The notes under the pieces: model-generated
Database searches by the model: none
Told to the model about the DNA's origin: nothing
The model's input: only the letters and a program-made list of their open reading frames with translations
Source: Snodgrassella sp945267035
Lineage (GTDB): Bacteria; Pseudomonadota; Gammaproteobacteria; Burkholderiales; Neisseriaceae
Length of the DNA stretch: 64,000 bases
Reading direction: 5' to 3'
Assembly: GCF_026535915.1 (NCBI RefSeq)
Contig: NZ_JAFNPF010000001.1
Span: forward strand, 434,001 to 498,000
Translations under genes and position numbers: made by a program
Part shown: positions 1-9,138 of the stretch, one piece after another
Position numbering within the stretch: the stretch's first letter is position 1
How the letters are laid out: the number at the start of each line of letters is the position of its first letter

Positions 1-138
1 GAATCCAGTCATGCTGTAGCTTGGGCTGTAGCCAATGCACCAAAAATGGCTAAGAATGAGACTATTTTGGTTAATTTATCTGGGCGCGGTGACAAAGATA
101 TCAATACTGTGGCCAGATTAGATGGTGTCTCCTTGTAA
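1..138 (+). CDS. trpB: Tryptophan synthase beta chain, C-terminal end (partial)
   Basis: Frame 1 is open from the first base and ends at a TAA at 136-138, giving 45 residues. They contain the ESSHA segment and the NLSGRGDKD motif that close the TrpB family, so this is the C-terminal tail of the PLP enzyme that joins indole and serine to make tryptophan. The 5' part lies outside the window. The partner gene trpA is about 3 kb downstream, separated by three unrelated genes on the same strand. Recognition is from the motif; the fragment is too short to judge anything else. Confidence 0.93.
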   Translation, partial: ESSHAVAWAVANAPKMAKNETILVNLSGRGDKDINTVARLDGVSL

Positions 139-192
139 AAATCACCTAATGCTATTATTAATAGATGGTGTTTATTTGGTGATTTTAGCTTT

Positions 193-1389
193 ATGAATGA
201 TCATGCAGGATTGTCTCCAGTACAGACTTTTTTGATGGCTCTAGCCATTGGTCTGGCTGTGGCAAGCAATTATTTTATTTTTCCACTTATTGAGGTGACC
301 GCCAGTCAATTTGGTTTAAATGTGGTGCACAGTGGGATGTTCATCACGCTGACACAGCTTGCTTATGCTTTAGGGTTAATCTTTTTGGTTCCCCTTGGTG
401 ATGTGTTAGATAACAAAAAACTGATTGTTTCTTTGTACGCTGTGGTGGCTTTAAGTGCCTTGTTGATTGCTTTGGCGCAGAGTCTTTGGCTTTTCGTTAG
501 CGGACTTTTGCTTGTCGGTACATTTTGCACCGTGGCGCAAATTTTGATGCCTTTGGCCGCCAGTCTGACGACGCCTGAGGCTCGTGGACGAGTTATCGGT
601 ACGTTGATGAGTGGTCTGTTGCTGGGTATTTTACTGTCGCGGACTTTTTCTGGTTTGGTAGCACAGTGTTTTGGCTGGCGCATGGTTTATGTGTTGGGTG
701 CGGTGATGTTGCTGGCAATGACGGTGGTGTTGCAATGTAAACTTCCTAAAGTGCAACATGTTGCCAGTACGCTTAATTATCGGCAAACGTTGGTTTCAGT
801 GTGGCAATTGTTATGGCATACACCACTATTGCGACAACGTGCTGTTTTGGGCGCGTTGGATTTCGGTTTGTTTTCAATATTGTGGACCCCACTGACTTTA
901 TTGCTCAGCCATGAACCCTATCATTTTAGTTTGAGCACGATTGGCTTGTTTGGTTTGTTTGGTGCTCTGGGCGTATTTGGCTCAAATGTAGGTGGGTGGG
1001 CAGCAGATAAGGGATACAGTTATATTATGACGTTAATATGCGGACTAATGTTTTTGTGTAGCTGGGGGTTGTTGTATATCGGTGGCATGCATCTGTGGGC
1101 TTTGATAGCCGGTGTGGTTCTTTTGGATTTTGCCATTCAAGCATTACATATTACTAATCAGACGCTGATCTATCGGTCTGATCCAGCTTTGAAGGGCAGA
1201 ATTGCTTCCGGATACATGAGCATGTACTTTATCGGAGGGGTATTAGGTTCATCAACTTCTGCAATGGCTTATGCCTATTTTGGCTGGACAGGCGTGTCTG
1301 TGCTGGGATTGGCTGTTGCTGGCTTTATTTTACTACTTGCTTTGATATTTAAAAGTAGTCAAATGAGTTTAGTCAACAATAGCGTTTAA
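193..1389 (+). CDS. MFS transporter, DHA1-like
   Basis: A 398-residue hydrophobic protein with the length and roughly 12 membrane-segment pattern of a major facilitator. The loop after the second helix carries PLGDVLDNKK (residues 67-76), a variant of MFS motif A. A glycine-rich GRVIGTLMSG stretch follows, as in drug:proton antiporters of the 12-helix group, and a second related loop (GGWAADKG) is seen after helix 8. It would act in the inner membrane as a proton-coupled exporter or importer; the substrate cannot be read from sequence. It starts 55 bp after trpB and is followed by the ACT/PFL pair. The start ATG has only a weak Shine-Dalgarno. Confidence 0.85.
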   Translation: MNDHAGLSPVQTFLMALAIGLAVASNYFIFPLIEVTASQFGLNVVHSGMFITLTQLAYALGLIFLVPLGDVLDNKKLIVSLYAVVALSALLIALAQSLWLFVSGLLLVGTFCTVAQILMPLAASLTTPEARGRVIGTLMSGLLLGILLSRTFSGLVAQCFGWRMVYVLGAVMLLAMTVVLQCKLPKVQHVASTLNYRQTLVSVWQLLWHTPLLRQRAVLGALDFGLFSILWTPLTLLLSHEPYHFSLSTIGLFGLFGALGVFGSNVGGWAADKGYSYIMTLICGLMFLCSWGLLYIGGMHLWALIAGVVLLDFAIQALHITNQTLIYRSDPALKGRIASGYMSMYFIGGVLGSSTSAMAYAYFGWTGVSVLGLAVAGFILLLALIFKSSQMSLVNNSV

Positions 1390-1462
1390 AAGCGGCCAAA
1401 TGGAATACGAATATCCATAATTATGTTATGGTAATGATAAATAATTAAAAACAGGATAAATT

Positions 1463-1738
1463 ATGTCTAGTCGCGCGGTGATGACGGTTATTGGAAAAGA
1501 TCGGATTGGTATAGTTGCTGAAGTGGCCACGATGTTGGCTGAACACAAGGTGAGTATTGTCAATATCAGTCAGCAGTTAATGGATGATTATTTTACGATG
1601 ATTATTTTGCTGAACGCCGAATTATGTACTTTACCACGAATGCAATTTTGTGAATTTCTGTCCGTTGAGGGCGAAAAAAGGGGACTGCATATTCGCGTGC
1701 AGGATGAAGAATTGTTTAATGCCATGCACCGGATTTAG
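1463..1738 (+). CDS. ACT domain protein (UPF0237/GcvR-like)
   Basis: A 91-residue protein consisting of a single ACT fold. It opens with SRAVMTVIGKDRIGIVAEV, the usual ACT beta-alpha start in which the GKDRIGI turn binds a small ligand, typically an amino acid. The family (UPF0237) is small, cytosolic and related to the N-terminal half of GcvR. An AGGA-type ribosome site precedes the ATG. Its stop lies 9 bp before the PFL-family gene, a gene pair conserved in many bacteria, so the two are almost certainly co-transcribed and may function together. The ligand and regulatory target are unknown. Confidence 0.88.
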   Translation: MSSRAVMTVIGKDRIGIVAEVATMLAEHKVSIVNISQQLMDDYFTMIILLNAELCTLPRMQFCEFLSVEGEKRGLHIRVQDEELFNAMHRI

Positions 1739-1747
1739 GAGTGATCA

Positions 1748-3109
1748 ATGTCGTTTTCTATTCAGAACAACGAGATTTTAGAAACTGTTCGAATGGTTTC
1801 TGACCAGCATTTTGATGTGCGAACCATTACAATTGGTATTGATTTACATGATTGTATTGATACGGATATTGACCGTTTGAACGACAAAATCTATGCCAAA
1901 ATCACTCGTGTTGGTAAGGATCTGGTGCGCACTGCTACGGAATTATCAACCAAGTTTGGCGTGCCAATTGTCAATCAGCGGATAGCTGTCACGCCAATTG
2001 CGCAGATTGGTGCTGCAACCGGAGCTGATTCCTACGTATCAATAGCACAGACGCTAGACAGGGCGGCCAAAGCGATAGGTATTTCGTTCATTGGTGGTTT
2101 TTCTGCTTTGGTGCATAAAGGTATGAGTCCGGCCGATGAAGTGTTGATCCGGTCTATTCCTGAGGCTCTGGCTTGTACTGATGTGGTGTGCAGTTCGGTG
2201 AATATTGGCTCCACTCGAGCTGGTATTAATATGGATGCGGTCAAATTGATGGGCGAAACCATTAAGCGTACAGCAGACATCACACCGGAAGGTTTTGGTT
2301 GTGCCAAACTGGTGGTATTCTGTAATGCGGTTGAAGATAACCCTTTTATGGCAGGCGCATTCCATGGTGCAGGTGAATCTGACTGTGTGATCAATGTTGG
2401 TGTATCTGGTCCGGGTGTCGTGTGTGCTGCCTTGCAAAATACTTCAGGACTCAATCTGACTGAAGTAGCCGAACTGGTGAAAAAAACAGCATTCAAAATC
2501 ACCCGCGTTGGCGAATTGATTGGTCATGAAGCCAGTAAAAAGTTAGGTATACCATTTGGTATTCTGGATCTTTCTTTGGCACCTACGCCAGCTGTTGGGG
2601 ATAGCGTGGCTCGGATTCTTGAAGCAATGGGGTTAAGTGTTTGTGGTACGCATGGTACGACTGCTGCTTTGGCCTTGCTCAATGACGCTGTCAAAAAAGG
2701 CGGTATGATGGCCTCAAGTGCTGTTGGTGGATTGAGTGGGGCATTTATTCCTGTATCTGAAGATGAAGGAATGATTGCTGCGGTAGAAGCTGGTGTCTTG
2801 ACTTTAGATAAATTAGAGGCGATGACAGCGGTTTGTTCAGTTGGCTTGGATATGATTGCTGTTCCGGGTGACACGCCGGCCAGTACGCTGTCTGGTATCA
2901 TTGCTGATGAAGCGGCTATCGGTCTGATTAACAGTAAGACCACAGCGGTACGGATTATTCCGGTAACAGGCAAGGATGTGGGTGAATATGTTGAGTTTGG
3001 CGGTTTACTTGGCCATGCACCGATTATGCCAGTTAAGGATGGATCTTGTGAGGTATTTATCAACCGCGGTGGGCGAGTCCCTGCGCCGGTGCAATCGATG
3101 AAAAATTGA
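1748..3109 (+). CDS. PFL family protein (UPF0210/DUF711)
   Basis: A 453-residue protein matching the UPF0210/DUF711 family, which is structurally linked to the pyruvate formate-lyase/ribonucleotide reductase barrel but has no established reaction. Family-like stretches include ICSSVNIGSTRAGINMDA-type glycine-rich sequence around residues 150-165 and ECGTHGTTAALA-like sequence around residue 300 (here VCGTHGTTAALALLND). It follows the ACT gene by 9 bp with an AGGAGTG ribosome site overlapping that gene's end. The ACT partner suggests amino-acid-responsive control, but this is inference. Length is normal for the family. Confidence 0.88.
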   Translation: MSFSIQNNEILETVRMVSDQHFDVRTITIGIDLHDCIDTDIDRLNDKIYAKITRVGKDLVRTATELSTKFGVPIVNQRIAVTPIAQIGAATGADSYVSIAQTLDRAAKAIGISFIGGFSALVHKGMSPADEVLIRSIPEALACTDVVCSSVNIGSTRAGINMDAVKLMGETIKRTADITPEGFGCAKLVVFCNAVEDNPFMAGAFHGAGESDCVINVGVSGPGVVCAALQNTSGLNLTEVAELVKKTAFKITRVGELIGHEASKKLGIPFGILDLSLAPTPAVGDSVARILEAMGLSVCGTHGTTAALALLNDAVKKGGMMASSAVGGLSGAFIPVSEDEGMIAAVEAGVLTLDKLEAMTAVCSVGLDMIAVPGDTPASTLSGIIADEAAIGLINSKTTAVRIIPVTGKDVGEYVEFGGLLGHAPIMPVKDGSCEVFINRGGRVPAPVQSMKN

Positions 3110-3194
3110 TTCTAAATAAGCTATATTGCAGGGTTGCTTGTGTCAGGCAATAAAGACACTGATCAATGTGGCTCGGGAATAAATCGAGAAAAAT

Positions 3195-3980
3195 ATGAGT
3201 AGAATTCAACAAACTTTCCAACAGCTTAATGGTCAAACAGCACTGGTTTCTTATGTCACCTGTGGCGATCCGGATTTGTCAACCACAGCCAAGCTGCTGG
3301 AGGTTCTGGTAGAACAGGGCACAGATATCATTGAATTAGGCGTACCATTTTCTGATCCGATGGCTGATGGTCCGGTTATTCAGGCCGCTAGTGAGCGAGC
3401 GTTACGAAATAACGTTTCTTTGACTGATGTTTTGCAGGTGGTGTCTTTGTTTCGCCAGCACAATCAACATACTCCTATTGTACTGATGGGTTATTTAAAT
3501 CCTGTATATCATATGGGATATGAACAATTTGTGCAGGCGGCAGCAAACGCTGGTGTGGATGGTTTGCTGACAGTTGATTGTCCAGCAGAATCGATTGATG
3601 ACTTACACGCCAATATGCAAGCACATGGTTTAGATTGTATCTTTCTGATCGCGCCGACAACAAGCGATGAACGGATAAAATTGATTGCCAGTAAGGCCAG
3701 TGGCTTTGTTTATTATGTGTCGCTCAAAGGAGTCACTGGGTCTTCACAGTTGGATGTAGACGAAGTTTCGCGTAGAATTGAACATTTACGTCAATTTATT
3801 CAGATTCCTATTGGTGTTGGTTTTGGTATTAAAGATGCTGAATCAGCTAGAAAAATCGGAGCTGTGGCGGATGCCGTGATAGTTGGAAGCCGCTTCGTCA
3901 ATACCATAGATCAGAATCAAGGGCATGAAGCAGAAGCTCTTGCACCGGTAGTGGCTGAAATAAAACAGGCACTGGTTTGA
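3195..3980 (+). CDS. trpA: Tryptophan synthase alpha chain
   Basis: A 261-residue TIM-barrel enzyme that cleaves indole-3-glycerol phosphate to indole and glyceraldehyde 3-phosphate and passes indole to TrpB. The catalytic region is clear: IIELGVPFSDPMADGPVIQ (residues about 46-64) holds the catalytic Glu and Asp. YYVSLKGVTGS (near 175) and GVGFGIKDAES (near 210) form the phosphate-binding loops. It lies 85 bp after the PFL gene and 72 bp before accD. A trpA-accD adjacency is familiar in Neisseria. Full length, no anomalies. Confidence 0.97.
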   Translation: MSRIQQTFQQLNGQTALVSYVTCGDPDLSTTAKLLEVLVEQGTDIIELGVPFSDPMADGPVIQAASERALRNNVSLTDVLQVVSLFRQHNQHTPIVLMGYLNPVYHMGYEQFVQAAANAGVDGLLTVDCPAESIDDLHANMQAHGLDCIFLIAPTTSDERIKLIASKASGFVYYVSLKGVTGSSQLDVDEVSRRIEHLRQFIQIPIGVGFGIKDAESARKIGAVADAVIVGSRFVNTIDQNQGHEAEALAPVVAEIKQALV

Positions 3981-4052
3981 AATTGCACGTGAGTTTATTT
4001 GTTAGGTATTCTGAATTGTTCGGACTGCCAGGCAATTTTCAGGAATAAGATA

Positions 4053-4925
4053 ATGAGCTGGTTAGACAAAATTTTGCCTCCGAAGATTAATAAAGATGCT
4101 GCGACGAAATCCACCGGTATCCCTGAAGGATTGTGGCAGAAATGTCCATCTTGTGCTGCAACTTTGTATGCCACAGATTTGAAAAAAAATATGGAAGTCT
4201 GCCCGAATTGTGGCTACCACAATCCTGTATCAGCGCGAGAGCGTATTCAGATGATGCTGGACGAGGGGAAACAGTATGAAATCGGTGCAAATGTGAAACC
4301 GGTGGATATGCTGAAATTCCGTGACAGTAAAAAATACACTGATCGTCTGAGTGCCGCACGCAAGCTGACACAGGAAAATGAAGCGATGGTGGTGATGCGC
4401 GGCACCATGAATGGAACGCCAGTGGTGGTGGCTGCTTTTGAGTTTCGATTTATTGGTGGCTCCATGGGTGCTGCTGTGGGGGAAAAATTTGTTCGTGGTG
4501 TGCGCGAAGCGGTAAAACATGATTGTGCCTTTATCTGTGTGGCTGCATCTGGTGGCGCCCGTATGCAAGAAGGTTTAAATTCACTGATGCAAATGGCAAA
4601 AACCTGTGCGTCTTTACATTTGCTGAGTGATAAATCGTTGCCTTTTATCTCTGTTCTGACTGATCCAACTATGGGTGGTGTATCAGCCAGTTTTGCTTTT
4701 CTTGGCGATGTGGTGCTGGCTGAACCGAATGCTTTAATTGGTTTTGCTGGTCCTCGGGTTATTGAACAGACTGTACGTGAAACTTTACCAGAAGGTTTTC
4801 AACGAGCTGAGTTTTTACTGGAAAAAGGTGCTATTGATCAGATTGTCGATCGGCGCGAACTAAAAGATCGTGTTGTTAGGTTGATCAATTTGTTGCGTTC
4901 AGAAGTGCAAACAGATGCCGCCTAA
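4053..4925 (+). CDS. accD: Acetyl-CoA carboxylase, carboxyltransferase beta subunit
   Basis: The 290-residue beta half of the carboxyltransferase that moves CO2 from biotin to acetyl-CoA to make malonyl-CoA. An N-terminal four-cysteine zinc finger is seen (CPSC, then CPNCGYH about 20 residues later), followed by the crotonase-like domain with SGGARMQEG and GFAGPRVIEQ. An upstream in-frame TTG at 3999 would add 18 residues. I chose the ATG at 4053 because it has an AGGAATAAG ribosome site and gives the family N-terminus MSWLDKILPPK. Transcription ends at the hairpin starting at 4941. Confidence 0.96.
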   Translation: MSWLDKILPPKINKDAATKSTGIPEGLWQKCPSCAATLYATDLKKNMEVCPNCGYHNPVSARERIQMMLDEGKQYEIGANVKPVDMLKFRDSKKYTDRLSAARKLTQENEAMVVMRGTMNGTPVVVAAFEFRFIGGSMGAAVGEKFVRGVREAVKHDCAFICVAASGGARMQEGLNSLMQMAKTCASLHLLSDKSLPFISVLTDPTMGGVSASFAFLGDVVLAEPNALIGFAGPRVIEQTVRETLPEGFQRAEFLLEKGAIDQIVDRRELKDRVVRLINLLRSEVQTDAA

Positions 4926-4940
4926 TCCACCACAAAATTA

Positions 4941-4980
4941 AAAAAACAGCCTGAGTTTACTCTGGCTGTTTTTTATTTTT
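4941..4980 (+). terminator. Rho-independent terminator after accD
   Basis: CAGCC-GAGT pairs with ACTC-GGCTG around a short loop with one T-T mismatch, flanked by an A run on the left and a T run on the right. It begins 16 bp after the accD stop. The A run means it could also act on the minus strand. Confidence 0.85.
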
Positions 4981-5308
4981 AGCAAGAATCCTCGAAGTTT
5001 AAGATTCAGGCGGTGTGATGTATTGGTGACGGGAGTAATTAGGGCTTATTGGATCTATTCATTAAAAATTTAAAATGTGCCAGATGTTCTGTAGTGGTTC
5101 GTTGCTAACATGGTTGCATAATTTTTGTGATTCTAAAATTAATATTGTTATGAGAAATCAATATCTGTCGTGATAGGTTTTTTATCCAATCTGATGTTGT
5201 TTAATCGGAAAAAACAGCCATGCTTGAGCATCATGCTGGGAGAGTATTACTCAGACAATGTATTAATTCATTGATCCCCGAGTTGGTACAGATGAAGGTG
5301 TCCAAATA
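4981..5308. other. Intergenic region, no gene seen
   Basis: About 330 bp between the accD terminator and the end of the DUF488 gene. I see no convincing reading frame, RNA gene or repeat. The neighbouring genes converge here, so no promoter is required. Confidence 0.6.
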
Positions 5309-5659
5309 TCAATGTTGAAGTAGTTCATTCACTAAAACGGGCAAGTGACTGAGTGCAATATTTTTGCTGGCAGTGAGTAACAGCAAATTTGGGTGGTGTT
5401 GATGTAGTTGACGGATGGTTTCCAATAGCTGCATTTGCTCCGGTTGCTGCAGTTCTTGTTTATATCGCTGACAAAATTCTTCAAAGTGTTTTGCTCTATC
5501 CTGATGGAACCACTGTCGTAGTGGTGTGGATGGTGAGATGTTTTTGAACCATTGTACTGAGTGTAGTTTCTCTTTACTGATCCCACGTGGCCATAATCGG
5601 TCTACCAGAATGGCTGGTTGTTGAGCATGATAATCGTAGACTCTTTGAACTTCATACAT
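5309..5659 (-). CDS. DUF488 family protein (YeaO-like)
   Basis: A 116-residue cytosolic protein with the DUF488 hallmark VDRLWPRGISKE near residue 20, followed by WFHQD and the C-terminal LLLLTASKN strand typical of the family. No reaction is established for DUF488. The length is normal. It is a single gene between two convergent or tandem terminator signals, with no obvious operon partner. The start ATG is followed by YEVQRVYDY, consistent with family N-termini. Confidence 0.85.
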   Translation of the reverse strand: MYEVQRVYDYHAQQPAILVDRLWPRGISKEKLHSVQWFKNISPSTPLRQWFHQDRAKHFEEFCQRYKQELQQPEQMQLLETIRQLHQHHPNLLLLTASKNIALSHLPVLVNELLQH

Positions 5660-5920
5660 AGATTGTTATTCAGGAATGTGTAAGTCGATAGTCAGTATAA
5701 ATGGTTATTCCTCTAAGTGGTACATTTTGGGGTTGGCGGTTAGTTAAATCGTTTAGGCTCATCGGTAGAGAGTGAGAACTGATCTAAGAAGGCCATTTTA
5801 TAACCACCAAGCAAGAAAATAAATTTGAGCAAACAAGACATAGTTTGTCTGAGTTTTAATTTGTGGATGCAGGCTTCGCTATCACGGGCAGCCATGACGG
5901 AGGAAAAAATAAAGTGCTTA

Positions 5921-5948
5921 AAAAAGCAGCCTTTAAGGCTGCTTTTTT
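5921..5948 (-). terminator. Rho-independent terminator after dsbC
   Basis: AAAAAGCAGCC-TTTAA-GGCTGCTTTTTT forms a near-perfect hairpin with A and T runs on opposite sides. It lies 7 bp beyond the dsbC stop on the minus strand and could work in both directions. Confidence 0.88.
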
Positions 5949-5954
5949 GTAAAA

Positions 5955-6815
5955 TTATTTCTGGTTTTTATCCAGTTCTATATCTAGTGCTTCTTTAGGA
6001 AGAACTCCAGGAACAGTTTTTCCATTTGGGAAAACCAAAGTTGGGGTGCCATCAAAGCCCAGTGAATTACCTAACGCAATAACGTCAGTAATGGGGTTAG
6101 GACATTCTTTTACAGTTGGCGGCATTTTGCCTTTACGCATCCAATTATCCCATGCCTCTGCTGGTTTTGGCTGACACCAAATTTGCACGGCTTTTTTCTG
6201 AGCTTCTGGATGTAGAGATAAAATAGGCATGATGAAGGTGTAAATAGTGACATTATCCAGTTTCGCCAGTTCTTCTTCCAGTTTTTTGCAATATGGGCAG
6301 TCTGGATCAGAGAATACGGTTAGAACCCGCTCGCCTTTACCACGCACTACTTTAATGGCCTTATCTAAAGGCAGTTTGCTGAAATCGATGGTGGATAGCT
6401 CATCCATACGTTTCTCAGTTAGACTCACTTTATTTTCAATATCAACCAGATTACCTATAAGCATGTATTGACCATTTTCATCGGTATAGATGATTTTGTT
6501 CCCAATAGCAGCTTCATAAAGACCTTTGATAGGGGTATGGCTGACTTTAGTGATGTTAATATCATTTTGATTAAATGCCTTACGCATTCTTTCACCCAAA
6601 TTTTGAGTGATTTTTTTACTGATTTCTGCGTCTACCGGTTGGTTCACTAGGTTGTTTTCAGGTTGTTTGCTAACAGCAGAAGCGGCAGAAGCGGCTGTTG
6701 TTGTTGAGGCCACAGAGGCGGAGCCATTATTTTTTTCGTTAGTATTATTACAGGCAGTCAGGCTCAAAAGCAGCATTAACGAAGCGAGACAATGATGTAA
6801 ATATGATTTTTTCAT
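5955..6815 (-). CDS. dsbC: Thiol:disulfide interchange protein DsbC (predicted lipoprotein)
   Basis: A 286-residue disulfide isomerase. The thioredoxin-fold domain holds the catalytic CPYC (residues 173-176) in FSDPDCPYCKK, and an N-terminal dimerisation region precedes it. The signal peptide ends in the lipobox LTAC with the lipid-attachable Cys at residue 22. An Ala/Ser/Thr-rich linker of about 30 residues follows, so the protein is probably anchored to a membrane and faces the periplasm instead of being soluble as in E. coli. It would correct wrong disulfides in exported proteins. It is a single gene with its own terminator. Confidence 0.93.
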   Translation of the reverse strand: MKKSYLHHCLASLMLLLSLTACNNTNEKNNGSASVASTTTAASAASAVSKQPENNLVNQPVDAEISKKITQNLGERMRKAFNQNDINITKVSHTPIKGLYEAAIGNKIIYTDENGQYMLIGNLVDIENKVSLTEKRMDELSTIDFSKLPLDKAIKVVRGKGERVLTVFSDPDCPYCKKLEEELAKLDNVTIYTFIMPILSLHPEAQKKAVQIWCQPKPAEAWDNWMRKGKMPPTVKECPNPITDVIALGNSLGFDGTPTLVFPNGKTVPGVLPKEALDIELDKNQK

Positions 6816-7204
6816 TTTAGAAGACTTTTTATGGTTAATAATAGAATAATTTTGTTTATACCACGCTATTATGCCTTAAGATTTTGCAATCAGGGAAGTA
6901 TTAATAGCGAAAAAAATCACATTTTTGACTCAATTTTGTGGATCAGTTGCGCTTAAAAATAAATCTGGTTTTGGATATTTATGTGGCCTATTGTTTATAC
7001 CATCATCATGATTCAAGCTGGGCTAAAAGGTAAAATTAAATGTAGATGTTTTAGCGAATAAGCTCAGATGATTTACGGCAAGGGTTTATTGTCATTTTTT
7101 GCCACATAGATGTGAATATCTGAAGGTAAACTATTTAATATGGTTGGCGCATTCTGTGCTTCATGCCACAATAGTTGCTATAGTTTTTCTGGTGAAAAGA
7201 TACC
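6816..7204. other. Divergent intergenic region, nothing specific seen
   Basis: About 390 bp, AT-rich, between divergently transcribed dsbC and the exonuclease gene. It must hold both promoters, but I could not pick unambiguous -35/-10 pairs. No RNA gene or repeat is evident. Confidence 0.5.
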
Positions 7205-7999
7205 ATGGTTCCGATTTTGGCATTTGATATTGAAACTGTACCAGATGTGGCCGGTATACGTGTCCTAAATCATCTACCTGATGAAGTCAGTGACTGGGAA
7301 GTTGTGGAATTTGCTCAGCAACAACGGCGTGCAAAAACAGGTGGCAGTGACTTTATGCAATTACATTTGCAACAAGTGGTGGCGATCTCATGTTGTATGC
7401 GCTGGGGTAGTGAAAAGATTCATGTCGCCAGTATTGGAGATCTTGAAGACACTGAGGAAACGCTGATAGCTAAGTTTTTTGAATTAATAGAAACGCATAC
7501 TCCGCAGCTGGTCAGTTGGAACGGCGGTGGGTTTGATTTACCTGTTTTACATTATCGTGGCTTAGTTCATGGTATTAGTGCCCCCCGTTATTGGGATATG
7601 GGTGAGGGTGACTTTGGTGATAGCCGGGATTTTAAATGGAATAACTATATCAGTCGTTATCATAGCCGTCATTGCGATTTAATGGATTTGCTGGCTTTGT
7701 ATCAGCCCCGTGCCAATGTGCCATTGGATGACATGGCTAAATTATGTGGCTTTCCCGGTAAACTAGGCATGGATGGGAGTAAAGTTTGGGCTGCTTATCA
7801 TGATGGCGAGTTAGCAGAAATCCGTCATTATTGTGAAACTGATGCCACCAATACTTTTCTGATGTATTTACGCTTTAATCTGATGCGTGGTTTTCTTGAT
7901 GCTGATGAGTATGAACAGGAAATCAGACGTCTAAAAACTTATTTGCAAAATCAAAATGCGGCGCATTGGCAAGCGTTTTTGTCGGCATGGGGACGATGA
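7205..7999 (+). CDS. Predicted 3'-5' exonuclease, PolB-like DEDDy family
   Basis: A 264-residue RNase H-fold exonuclease of the family named predicted 3'-5' exonuclease related to the B-family polymerase exonuclease domain. Motif Exo I is DIETVPD (Asp8, Glu10). Exo II is SWNGGGFDLPVL near residue 104, and the C-terminal metal-binding segment is HYCETDATNTFLMYLRF near 210. It probably trims single-stranded DNA or RNA ends; the physiological substrate is not known. The stop is 21 bp before tyrA, so the two may form an operon. Length is normal. Confidence 0.88.
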   Translation: MVPILAFDIETVPDVAGIRVLNHLPDEVSDWEVVEFAQQQRRAKTGGSDFMQLHLQQVVAISCCMRWGSEKIHVASIGDLEDTEETLIAKFFELIETHTPQLVSWNGGGFDLPVLHYRGLVHGISAPRYWDMGEGDFGDSRDFKWNNYISRYHSRHCDLMDLLALYQPRANVPLDDMAKLCGFPGKLGMDGSKVWAAYHDGELAEIRHYCETDATNTFLMYLRFNLMRGFLDADEYEQEIRRLKTYLQNQNAAHWQAFLSAWGR

Positions 8000-8020
8000 T
8001 ATGAATGGTTTTAGTTGCTG

Positions 8021-8923
8021 ATGATGGATAAAGAAAACAACTTGGTTAACCAGCAAACTGCGTTCAATTTGCGTCGATTACTTTTGGTTGGTGTGGGTTT
8101 GATTGGCGGTTCACTGGCGTTAGATTTAAAACGCGCCGGAAAAGTTGCCGAGGTGGTCGGTATCGATGTGGATGCTGAAAATTTAACCCGAGCGATTGAA
8201 AGACGGGTGATTGACAGAGGCGCTATTGAGATCAACGCTGATAGTGTTGGTGATGCCGATATGGTTATCATCGCTACACCTGTCAATACTTTACCGCATA
8301 TCTGTAGTCAGCTTGCACCTTATGTGAATGAAAAGACGATCATCAGTGATGTAGGCAGTACTAAACAGTTGGCATTACAGGCATTTGCCCAGCAATTGCC
8401 ACAGTTTTATAGTCGATGTGTCGCCGCACATCCGATTGCAGGTTCTGATCGCCATGGGGCACTGTCGGCGCAGTTTGGTTTATTTGCGCACAAAAAATGC
8501 ATTATTTGTGAACACGAACAACAGGATGCAGATGCGTTAAATCAAGTCGTGCAAATGTGGCAGACGGTGCAAGCGACAGTCTACTGCTTAGATGCTGTCA
8601 GACATGATGAGATTTTTGCTGCAGTGAGTCATTTACCACATATGTTGGCTTATGCCTATGTGCATCAGCTCGCCACGTGTGCTGATGCCAAAGAATTGCT
8701 GAGTTTTGCCGGAAGTGGTTTCCGCGATTTTTCGCGCATTGCAGCCAGCTACCCACAAATCTGGACAGATATTTGTCTGGCTAATCGTGCGGATCTGATC
8801 AAGTTACTGTCTCAGCAGCAAAATGAACTGGCCATTTTGCAAGGTTATTTGCAAGAAGGTGATGCTGTAGCCTTAAACGAATTTTTTGAAACCGCGCATA
8901 GATTGCGGGTTAATTGGTCATAA
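8021..8923 (+). CDS. tyrA: Prephenate dehydrogenase
   Basis: A 300-residue NAD-dependent enzyme that oxidatively decarboxylates prephenate to 4-hydroxyphenylpyruvate for tyrosine. The Rossmann motif GVGLIGGSLALDLK lies near residue 20, and SDVGSTKQ and HPIAGSDRHG follow as in the TyrA family. There is no fused chorismate mutase domain; that activity is supplied by pheA at 22961. A TTG at 8015 extends the frame by two codons, but ATG at 8021 (or 8024) is the more likely start. It follows the exonuclease gene closely. Confidence 0.94.
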   Translation: MMDKENNLVNQQTAFNLRRLLLVGVGLIGGSLALDLKRAGKVAEVVGIDVDAENLTRAIERRVIDRGAIEINADSVGDADMVIIATPVNTLPHICSQLAPYVNEKTIISDVGSTKQLALQAFAQQLPQFYSRCVAAHPIAGSDRHGALSAQFGLFAHKKCIICEHEQQDADALNQVVQMWQTVQATVYCLDAVRHDEIFAAVSHLPHMLAYAYVHQLATCADAKELLSFAGSGFRDFSRIAASYPQIWTDICLANRADLIKLLSQQQNELAILQGYLQEGDAVALNEFFETAHRLRVNWS

Positions 8924-9103
8924 TCATCGCTCATTCGGCTAAAACGTTGTGTAAATGATATAGTTACTGTATATAGTAGCTAAATACTTTTTAAATATGG
9001 TTTTTTTATTCAATTGTCATCAAAAAAATGATGAAAATTAGGCGAATTTACCCGCTATTTGGAAAAAATAACTTAATTTTGTAGAAATAATACAAATTAA
9101 TAC

Positions 9104-9132
9104 TTGCCATGCTTAGTCAATTCGGGCATAAT
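9104..9132 (+). promoter_or_regulatory. Sigma-70 promoter of the candidate small RNA
   Basis: TTGCCA (9104-9109) and CATAAT (9127-9132) are separated by exactly 17 bp. Transcription is predicted to start near 9139. No protein gene begins within 370 bp downstream, but a structured segment and a strong terminator do. Confidence 0.75.
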
Positions 9133-9138
9133 TCGCTT

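Noticed and set aside
3999..4052. TTG-initiated 18-residue extension of accD
   Set aside because: No ribosome site and not a family N-terminus; ATG at 4053 has both.
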